Shown here: positions 33,243-39,725 of the stretch, one piece after another
Layout of the letters: each line of letters begins with the position of its first letter
How positions within the stretch are numbered: the first letter of the stretch is position 1
Source: Desulfurellales bacterium
GTDB taxonomy: Bacteria > Campylobacterota_A > Desulfurellia > Desulfurellales > Hippeaceae
Reading direction: 5' to 3'
Assembly: GCA_027014115.1 (NCBI GenBank)
Contig: JALWEJ010000048.1
Coordinates: forward strand, 1-39,725
Length of the DNA stretch: 39,725 bases
Translations under genes and position numbers: made by a program
The notes under the pieces: generated by a model
What the model was told of the DNA's origin: nothing
The model's input: only the letters and a program-made list of their open reading frames with translations
Database searches by the model: none

Positions 33243-34127
33243 TTATAGGTCGTATTTATTCTTTAGAGTGCTATAGATGGTTTCCCCTATATAGCCAGGG
33301 TTTTCTATAATGTGAACACCTGCTTGTTTTAAAACCTCATATTTATACTCGGCTGTTCCGCTTTTTCCCATTATTATAGCACCAGCATGCCCCATTCTTC
33401 TTCCTGGTGGTGCTGTTCTTCCCGCTATAAATGCAAATACAGGTTTTTTCATCTCTTTTTGAACGAATTCAGCAGCCTTTTCTTCTGCATTTCCACCTAT
33501 TTCTCCAACCATCATGACAGCTTCGGTTTCCGGGTCATTCTCAAATCTTTCAAGCCAATAAATATAATCCGTACCAACAATCGGATCACCACCTATTCCG
33601 ACACATGTTGACTGACCCAATCCTGACTTTGTAATCTGATCTGCCGTTTCATAAAGTAGTGTTCCACTCCTTGAAATTATACCCACACTTCCTCTTTTAA
33701 ATATATGTCCGGGCATAATACCAATTTTGCTTGCACCGGGTGTTATAATGCCGGGACAGTTTGGTCCAATCAATGTTACACCCTCTTTTTCTATAACCCT
33801 TTTGACCTTAACCATATCTAAAACAGGTATTCCTTCTGTAATACAAACAACGGTTTTAATGCCACTTCCTACAGCTTCCAAGATAGCATCGGCTGCAAAT
33901 GGAGGCGGAACAAATATTAAACTAACATTTGCATGGGTGTTGTGTACAGCCTCTTCCATTGTGTTGTATACCGGAATACCCTCAACATCCATACCGCCTT
34001 TACCGGGTGTTACACCTGCAACAATTTTTGTTCCATACTCTCTGCACGCCAAAGCATGGTATTTTCCTTCTCTTCCTGTTATACCTTGAACAACAACCCT
34101 ACTTGTTCTATATACACAAACAGCCAT
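33243..34127 (-). CDS. sucD: Succinyl-CoA synthetase, alpha subunit
   Basis: Forms the nucleotide-linked succinate-CoA ligase with SucC. The 294 residues include the CoA-binding fold (VVQGITGREGKYHALACREY, GGKG-like GVTPGKGGMDVEGIPVY), IGPNCPGIITPG, SRSGTLLYET and the phospho-histidine in MGHAGAIIMG. Its ATG directly follows the sucC stop, so the two are coupled. A terminator follows. Confidence 0.97.
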   Translation of the reverse strand: MAVCVYRTSRVVVQGITGREGKYHALACREYGTKIVAGVTPGKGGMDVEGIPVYNTMEEAVHNTHANVSLIFVPPPFAADAILEAVGSGIKTVVCITEGIPVLDMVKVKRVIEKEGVTLIGPNCPGIITPGASKIGIMPGHIFKRGSVGIISRSGTLLYETADQITKSGLGQSTCVGIGGDPIVGTDYIYWLERFENDPETEAVMMVGEIGGNAEEKAAEFVQKEMKKPVFAFIAGRTAPPGRRMGHAGAIIMGKSGTAEYKYEVLKQAGVHIIENPGYIGETIYSTLKNKYDL

Positions 34128-35339
34128 CTATTTCTCCTTCTTTTCTTCTGCTTTTTGGACAGGTTTTTTCTCAACAGCGACAGCCTTTTTCGACAATTCA
34201 GATACCATCTTAGCGGCCTCTCTCAAATCTTCTGCTATATGAAATTTCATGGGTGCTTTTTTCAAAATCTCCATACCCTCTTCTTTGTTCATACCTGTCA
34301 ACCTGATAACAACCGGTATCTTTACATCGACTGTTTTCAAAGCCTGAATTATACCGTTTGCAACCTTATCACACCTTACTATACCGCCAAATATATTAAT
34401 AAAAATGGCTTTCACTTCAGGATCTCTTGTAATAATTTCAAAGCCCTTGGCGATAGTTTCAGGTGTTGCTTCACCACCTACATCAAGGAAGTTTGCAGGC
34501 TCACCACCAGCCAGTTTAATAACATCCATTGTCGTCATTGCAAGACCCGCACCGTTAACCATACAACCTATATTGCCGTCCAATTTAATAAAGTTTAATC
34601 CTGAGAATCTGGCTTCAAGTTCATCCGGGTTTGATTCTGTCAAATCCCTCATTTTTGATATATCTTTTCTTCTATAAAGAGCATTTTCGTCTATATCCAT
34701 CTTTGCATCAACAGCCAAAAGGTGCCCCGACTTCAACACCACCAAAGGGTTTAGCTCAAGAAGAGAACAATCTTTTTCAGAAAACGCCTTATATAAAGCA
34801 CTAAATATCTTTGCGGCTTCCTTTTCTTGTGCTGTCAATTCCAAATCATATTTTAACCTTCTAATCTGGTAGGGTAGAAAACCTACTGCAGGGTCAATTG
34901 GAATCTTAATAATGTCTTCCGGATACTTCTCAGCAACCTCTTCTATGCTCATACCACCTCTTTTTGATGCAATAACAGTTGGCCTTGATGTTGTTCTGTC
35001 AATTACTATGGAGAAATAAAGCTCTCTATCAATATCGGCAGCCTTTTCAACAAGAAGCTTTCTAATCACAACACCCTGAGGTCCTGTCTGCTTTGTAACA
35101 AGTTTTTTACCAAACAGCTCCTGTGCTATATCTCTGGCTTCGTCAGACGTTTTAGCAAGTTTCACTCCACCTGCTTTTCCTCTTCCTCCGGTTAAAACCT
35201 GAGCCTTCAAAACAACAGGCAAACCCAACTCCATTGAGACCATCCATGCATCATAAGGAAAATGGGTAACTCTGCCATCAGGCACAGGAATTCCGTAGCT
35301 CGCCAGCACCTCTTTGGCTTGATATTCGTGAAGCTTCAT
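34128..35339 (-). CDS. sucC: Succinyl-CoA synthetase, beta subunit
   Basis: ATP-grasp subunit of the TCA-cycle enzyme. The 403 residues start with the standard MKLHEYQAKEVLASYGIPVP and contain VLTGGRGKAGGVKLA, LLELNPLVV, NFLDVGGEA and FINIFGGIVRCD. The last ~20 residues (VEKKPVQKAEEKKEK) are a charged tail beyond the usual ~388 residues and are probably disordered. ATG 35339 follows GGAGG. Confidence 0.97.
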   Translation of the reverse strand: MKLHEYQAKEVLASYGIPVPDGRVTHFPYDAWMVSMELGLPVVLKAQVLTGGRGKAGGVKLAKTSDEARDIAQELFGKKLVTKQTGPQGVVIRKLLVEKAADIDRELYFSIVIDRTTSRPTVIASKRGGMSIEEVAEKYPEDIIKIPIDPAVGFLPYQIRRLKYDLELTAQEKEAAKIFSALYKAFSEKDCSLLELNPLVVLKSGHLLAVDAKMDIDENALYRRKDISKMRDLTESNPDELEARFSGLNFIKLDGNIGCMVNGAGLAMTTMDVIKLAGGEPANFLDVGGEATPETIAKGFEIITRDPEVKAIFINIFGGIVRCDKVANGIIQALKTVDVKIPVVIRLTGMNKEEGMEILKKAPMKFHIAEDLREAAKMVSELSKKAVAVEKKPVQKAEEKKEK

Positions 35340-35391
35340 TAAATACCTCCAATAAAATAAAATCTAAGTTAATAAATAACTCCCTTTAACA

Positions 35392-35420
35392 ATGCTATAT
35401 CCATTCACACTCAAAGTCAA
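35392..35420 (-). promoter_or_regulatory. Predicted sigma-70 promoter of sucCD
   Basis: Minus-strand TTGACT (35415-35420) and TAGCAT (35392-35397) are 17 bp apart; a TATAGC two bases upstream of the -10 is an alternative. The leader to ATG 35339 would be about 46 nt. Confidence 0.48.
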
Positions 35421-35466
35421 TATAAAAATTATTACAGACAGCTAAAAGCAAAAAAATGCACTAAAT

Positions 35467-35493
35467 TAATTAAGTTTAATTTTAAGCCGATAA
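35467..35493 (+). promoter_or_regulatory. Possible sigma-28 (FliA-type) promoter of the secreted cohesin protein
   Basis: GCCGATAA (35486-35493) matches the sigma-28 -10 consensus at all eight positions. The -35 position at the right distance reads TAAT (35467-35470), a weak match to TAAA. A small hairpin (ATGCT 35527-35531 with AGCAT 35544-35548) lies between this and the ribosome-binding site. Confidence 0.33.
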
Positions 35494-35567
35494 TTAAGTA
35501 AATCTTTGCAAGAAAGGGAACATTTTATGCTAGGTTCAATTTCAGCATGAAAATAAGGAGGTTTGTC

Positions 35568-38500
35568 ATGTATAGAAAGATTAGCATGTTTATAGTGCTA
35601 TTGGTTTTTCTCTTTGGTCCTTTGGCTTTGGCTAGTGAAACACCTATGTTCTATGTCGGCAGTTGCTGCAAGATGCTTTCACCAGCAGTTGACAACGGAA
35701 CTGTTTTTATTGCACCCCAAGACGGTGCACTTCAAGCCATAAATATATCTAATAACCATAGCATAAACGGGTGGCCTCTTGACAACTACTCTATAACATC
35801 GTCACCTGCCATAGACAACACAAATCAGGTTGTCTATGTAGGCACAAGAGACAAAAAAGTTCTGGCCGTTAATGAAGACGGCACTATTAAATGGACATTC
35901 GAAGCAGACGGGACAGTTGAATCCTCACCGGCGATATCGGCTGATAAAAGTACAATATATGTCGGCTCAGACGATAACAAATTCTACGCCTTGAACGCTT
36001 CAAACGGAAATAAACTGTGGTCATACTCAACAGACGGAGATATCGTAACACCACCTGCCTTGTATACAGACAACAAAACCGCCTATTTCTCATCGAACGA
36101 CGGATATCTCTACGCACTCAACACACAAGACGGCTCTTTGAAATGGAAACTTTACATAGGAGGCAATCCGACAGGTCCTGTCATTGGGCAAAACGGCATG
36201 ATCTATGTGGGTTCACAAAATGGAAACGTATATGCCGTATATCCATATGGCATCACAAAATGGACACACTCAATTGGAGGATGGATAACATCCCAACCTG
36301 TTATCGGATACGGCGGAACACTCTATGTAGGAGCAGACGACTGGACACTTTATGCTCTAAATCCAGATACAGGTAACGAAGAATGGCACTATAAAACAAA
36401 CGGCCAAATCAAATCCTCCCCACTTGCAGCATCAGATGGAAACATCTATGTAGGTTCATACGACGGATATCTGTATGCAATCGACAACTCAACAGGTTTA
36501 GAAAAAAAAAGCTGGGAGCTTGGAGGATTCATATCCTCATCACCGGTCTTATACGACAACAATATATACATTGGAAGCAACTCGGGTTATCTGTATAAAA
36601 TATCTCTGGACAACACCAGCACAGCAACCTTAGCTGATTCTGCATGGCCTATGTTTAAACACGACACGCAGCATACGGGCTATGACAACAGTACACTCAT
36701 ATCTGACAATATAACAATAGATAATTTGACTACAATCGACGGTGTAGTAGATGGAGATGCGCCATTCGTAGTTACTCTAAGATGTACTGCATCCGCCGAT
36801 AACGGTTCAATCAAGAGATTTTTTTGGGATTTCAACGGAGACGGCACTACAGATTCAATAACATATATCCCAACTGAGAATGCGACATACACTGCAAGCG
36901 CAACATACTCATATACTGAAAAAGGCACATACGCTGCAAAGTGTACGGCAATGGACGATAAAGGTCAGACAGGCTCAAAAGAGCTGAATATTACGGTCAA
37001 CCAGGAACAGGACAATATGACAGTCACGCTCAAAGGGCACGGAACGGTTACGAGTAGCCCAGCAAAAATATTGTGCGATACAGGCTCATCCGACAACAAG
37101 ACATGCACCGATAAATTTGATGATGGAACAGATGTATATTTGACCGCTGCACCCTATGCAGGATATCAAATATTCGCATGGTATGGAGACTGCGCAGAAT
37201 GCAACAACGATTCATCACCATACAGCACATGCAAGGTTGCAATGGACGGCGACAAAACATGTACGATTGAATTTAAAACGCAGGCAGAAATAGATAACAA
37301 CACAGCCCCTGTAGCAACAAACATAATCGTCAGCGGAACAGTAAAGGTGGGTAATAAAATAACCCTTACCGGATCAGGTAGTGATACAGACGGCGACTCG
37401 CTAAACTACAAATGGAGCATGGTTTCACAACCTGAGGGAAGTAGCGCTACATTAACCTCGGCAAGCACAAATCCAACACAATTTACACCAGACAAGGAAG
37501 GTGCCTACAAAATTCAGCTCATAGTAAATGACGGAAGAAAGGACAGTGAGGCAATCAGCACAACAATAAATGTAAGCGGTGCAAACAGAGCTCCTGTAGC
37601 AGTAATATCGGTAGACAACAGCTCTATCGTAGTTAAAGACGATAATATGACATTAAGCGGAGCAGAGAGCATGGACCCAGACGGCGATACACTAAGCTAT
37701 GCGTGGAAAATATATAAACCGGATGGAAACCTTGCCTCATTAACATTATCAAGTGACAACAGCACCATAACATTCACACCCGACCAAGTAGGAACATACT
37801 CAGCTGTATTAAAAGTCTCAGATACTTCATCTTTAAGCGATACAGCAACACTTGACTTTAATGTTACATCAGATAACAACAGTGCTCCTACGGCTGTTAT
37901 ATCCCGTGGAGATAGCGCAATAAGCTCCACAACCGCAGCTTTAAACAGTGAAGTCACCCTAAGTGGTGATAAAAGCTCAGATCCCGATCAAGATATCCTG
38001 ACATATAAATGGCAGATTATTGCTCCTGACGGTTCAATATCTTCAACTGCAGAGAGTGCATCCTCCTCCGTTACATTTACACCTACACAGGAAGGGGATT
38101 ATACGGCCATACTGACTGTTAGTGACGGAAAACTCAGCGCAGCTGCAAAAGCCACTATCACTGCGGCAGAATCGCCAACAGCAAAAATTACAACAGACTC
38201 AAACAACGCGGTCGTAGGCACACAATTCAATCTAAACGCATCAGAAAGTACAGGTCCAACAGATGAAGGCTTACTGCAATATAAATGGGAATTCATATCA
38301 AAACCAGCAAAAAGCAGCGCAGAGCTTACAAACAACTCAGGAGATAATGCATCTACATTAAGCAGTAACAATGAGTATGTAAAATTTACTCCTGATGTTG
38401 AAGGTAACTACACAATACAGCTAACAGTAAAAACTGCACACGGTTCTATCTGGGATACAGATAATATAACCATAAGCGCACACAATGCTGCAAGACAAAT

Positions 38501-39074
38501 AACAATAGGCTCAAAAAATATATCGAAAGGTCAGTGTGTGGAGGTTCCGATAAACATAGACAACTCTACAGATGTTTCAGGATTTGAATTCTATGTAACA
38601 TACAATCCCAATGTTTTAGAGTTGAGCTGCAATGACAATGTTACAACAGGTAGCCTGACAGACGGCTGGTATATAGATTCGTACAGCTCAAAAGCCGGAG
38701 AAATACACATAATGACAACCAGTAACTCACTAACACATCTCAATGGCTCAAGCGGCTCTTTGGCTAAAATAAAATTTAAGGCTATAGGTGATATATGGGA
38801 CAATTCGACAGTTGCGGTTGACACAACAAAAATCAATCTAATTACAAATGAAGATGCAAAACCTATAAACTTCAACGTAACGCCCGGGGTTGTCAAAATA
38901 ACCGCATCAGGCGATCTAAATGGTGACGGCACTGTAAATATTTTGGATGTTATGAAGGCACTACAGATAGCACTAGGGATAACAACCGAAGGCAGTGAAA
39001 ATGCCGACATGAACGATGACGGTACGGTCAATATTTTGGATGTAATTTTAATACTCCAAAAAGCACTGTCTTAA
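35568..39074 (+). CDS. Secreted PQQ-propeller / PKD / cohesin / dockerin protein
   Basis: A 1168-residue exported protein. A signal peptide (ISMFIVLLVFLFGPLALAS) is followed by a beta-propeller of PQQ-like repeats (~25-365), each with a phrase such as SSPAISADKSTIYVGSDDN and YALNASNGNKLW. A PKD domain (~380-475, FFWDFNGDGTTDS) comes next, then a cysteine-rich module (~480-570, six cysteines), four PKD/REJ-type domains (~575-970, each with SxDPDGDxLxYxW), a cohesin-like domain (~975-1110, SGFEFYVTYNPNVLEL) and a C-terminal type I dockerin with two calcium-loop repeats (DLNGDGTVNILDVMKALQIA and DMNDDGTVNILDVILILQKA). ATG 35568 has AAGGAGG upstream; an earlier ATG at 35547 does not. Of 24 Asp-Asn pairs, 21 are in DNX(S/T). 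A role in adhesion or surface assembly is inferred. Confidence 0.88.
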   Translation: MYRKISMFIVLLVFLFGPLALASETPMFYVGSCCKMLSPAVDNGTVFIAPQDGALQAINISNNHSINGWPLDNYSITSSPAIDNTNQVVYVGTRDKKVLAVNEDGTIKWTFEADGTVESSPAISADKSTIYVGSDDNKFYALNASNGNKLWSYSTDGDIVTPPALYTDNKTAYFSSNDGYLYALNTQDGSLKWKLYIGGNPTGPVIGQNGMIYVGSQNGNVYAVYPYGITKWTHSIGGWITSQPVIGYGGTLYVGADDWTLYALNPDTGNEEWHYKTNGQIKSSPLAASDGNIYVGSYDGYLYAIDNSTGLEKKSWELGGFISSSPVLYDNNIYIGSNSGYLYKISLDNTSTATLADSAWPMFKHDTQHTGYDNSTLISDNITIDNLTTIDGVVDGDAPFVVTLRCTASADNGSIKRFFWDFNGDGTTDSITYIPTENATYTASATYSYTEKGTYAAKCTAMDDKGQTGSKELNITVNQEQDNMTVTLKGHGTVTSSPAKILCDTGSSDNKTCTDKFDDGTDVYLTAAPYAGYQIFAWYGDCAECNNDSSPYSTCKVAMDGDKTCTIEFKTQAEIDNNTAPVATNIIVSGTVKVGNKITLTGSGSDTDGDSLNYKWSMVSQPEGSSATLTSASTNPTQFTPDKEGAYKIQLIVNDGRKDSEAISTTINVSGANRAPVAVISVDNSSIVVKDDNMTLSGAESMDPDGDTLSYAWKIYKPDGNLASLTLSSDNSTITFTPDQVGTYSAVLKVSDTSSLSDTATLDFNVTSDNNSAPTAVISRGDSAISSTTAALNSEVTLSGDKSSDPDQDILTYKWQIIAPDGSISSTAESASSSVTFTPTQEGDYTAILTVSDGKLSAAAKATITAAESPTAKITTDSNNAVVGTQFNLNASESTGPTDEGLLQYKWEFISKPAKSSAELTNNSGDNASTLSSNNEYVKFTPDVEGNYTIQLTVKTAHGSIWDTDNITISAHNAARQITIGSKNISKGQCVEVPINIDNSTDVSGFEFYVTYNPNVLELSCNDNVTTGSLTDGWYIDSYSSKAGEIHIMTTSNSLTHLNGSSGSLAKIKFKAIGDIWDNSTVAVDTTKINLITNEDAKPINFNVTPGVVKITASGDLNGDGTVNILDVMKALQIALGITTEGSENADMNDDGTVNILDVILILQKALS

Positions 39075-39094
39075 AAACAAGAAAGGGGTAAACA

Positions 39095-39725
39095 ATGAAT
39101 GGCGTATTAAGGCTACTAAGGCTAAAAAAAAGCACAGCATTGATTTTTATCATCATTCCTTTGATGCTTCTACTCGTGCTTGCATTCAATGTCTTTGCAG
39201 CCAATGTGGAAATACCGTCCCAGCAGATTGATGAAAACGCAACAGAGTTTTCAGTGCCTGTAGAGATTGACAATGCATCCTCAGTTAGCGGTTTTCAGGT
39301 TGAAATTGCATACGATGCAAACATACTGAAGATAGATAGCACAACAATTGGAAACGCTGTTTCAAGATGGCTTACATCAACTAGCGACAAAGACGGTGTT
39401 ATAAAACTAATAGGGGCATCAATGGGTGCCCCTCTAACTTCTGAGAGGACAGTATTATTCTATATCAACTTTAAGATTATAGACTATTCATGGTCATCAA
39501 CACCTCTACATTTTAATAAGGTAATACTGTCAGACGACAGCGGAAATGCACTGGACTGCACATACAAAGATACAATAATATATAAAGGACAAAAACCCAA
39601 CACAAAACCAACTGCTGTAATTCAGGCAAATTCAAAAAATGTAAAGGTTGGTGATTCTGTAACACTAAATGGCTCACAAAGCTCAGATGCAGACAACGAT
39701 ACATTAACATACTCTTGGAGTATAC
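39095..39725 (+). CDS. Secreted cohesin / PKD protein (3' end outside window)
   Basis: Starts at ATG 39095 with AAAGGGG upstream and stays open to the window edge; 210 codons are visible. A basic N-terminus leads into an export helix (ALIFIIIPLMLLLVLAFNVF). Residues ~40-165 are a cohesin-like beta domain (VPVEIDNASSVSGFQVEIAY, then DANILKI), related to the cohesin of the preceding gene (VPINIDNSTDVSGFEFYVTY). A PKD-type domain begins near residue 170 (SSDADNDTLTYSW). It lies 20 bp after the previous stop without a terminator, so the two are cotranscribed and probably assemble together. Confidence 0.87.
   Translation, partial: MNGVLRLLRLKKSTALIFIIIPLMLLLVLAFNVFAANVEIPSQQIDENATEFSVPVEIDNASSVSGFQVEIAYDANILKIDSTTIGNAVSRWLTSTSDKDGVIKLIGASMGAPLTSERTVLFYINFKIIDYSWSSTPLHFNKVILSDDSGNALDCTYKDTIIYKGQKPNTKPTAVIQANSKNVKVGDSVTLNGSQSSDADNDTLTYSWSI

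Noticed and set aside
33239-33260. TATAAT-like -10 at the sucD stop as a promoter for the kinase
   Set aside because: No acceptable -35 lies 16-18 bp upstream, and any transcript from it would still have to pass the sucCD terminator.
33933-34598. 221-codon open frame antisense to sucD/sucC
   Set aside because: It spans the junction of two confident genes on the other strand and yields a Phe/Cys-rich product without family features.
37290-38480. Tandem DNA repeats in the PKD region
   Set aside because: The repetition is at protein-domain level with diverged DNA; there are no regular direct repeats and spacers as in a CRISPR array.
35568-39725. Cellulosome scaffoldin cluster
   Set aside because: Cohesin and dockerin modules are present but there are no glycoside hydrolases or carbohydrate-binding modules, and the propeller/PKD context points to surface proteins instead.

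Overview
The window reads as chromosomal sequence from a low-GC, Gram-negative, free-living bacterium. WaaA (Kdo transferase), an AsmA-like protein and a Gram-negative YidC indicate an outer membrane with lipid A. A short delta' subunit without a P-loop, a SatP acetate permease, PEP synthase and an oxidative-cycle succinyl-CoA synthetase together suggest an acetate-using Campylobacterota-type organism, perhaps close to Hippea or Desulfurella. That placement is inference from gene content; no search was run. I see no rRNA, tRNA, CRISPR array, insertion sequence or prophage.

Layout. Positions 1-4880 hold the origin-type cluster yidC-mnmE-mnmG-rsmG on the plus strand, with a perfect 16-bp parS palindrome between mnmE and mnmG. 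ParAB, which often follows rsmG, is absent; a convergent XRE-cupin regulator comes next, then an acetate permease whose terminator overlaps the regulator's promoter. Positions 6348-13294 are a minus-strand run: ppsA, tldD, truA, gatC, gatA, a small unknown protein and a DUF59 (Fe-S maturation-type) protein. Then come a dynamin-like GTPase and amtB, the latter behind a well-matched sigma-54 promoter. Positions 16633-22015 are a housekeeping minus-strand operon: HD/OB-fold exonuclease, tmk, holB, ricT (PSP1), metG and a small unknown gene. A Cache-GGDEF diguanylate cyclase (22107-23975) is divergent from waaA.

Positions 25388-28689 form a plus-strand cluster of a NifX-like domain fused to a methyltransferase, a small membrane protein, feoA and feoB, which looks like an iron-uptake unit. 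An AsmA-like protein converges on feoB, and rnhA follows on the plus strand. Positions 30747-35339 on the minus strand are sucC-sucD followed directly by a membrane histidine kinase and an NtrC-type sigma-54 activator. The kinase start codon abuts the sucCD terminator.

From 35568 to the window edge are two large secreted proteins: a PQQ-type propeller + PKD + cohesin + dockerin protein of 1168 residues, and the start of a cohesin + PKD protein. They are strikingly full of Asp-Asn-X-Ser/Thr tetrapeptides, a pattern absent from the cytoplasmic proteins I checked, and suggestive of N-glycosylation. This sequon-saturated cohesin/dockerin pair, the NifX-methyltransferase fusion by feoAB and the orphan parS are the items most worth a second look.
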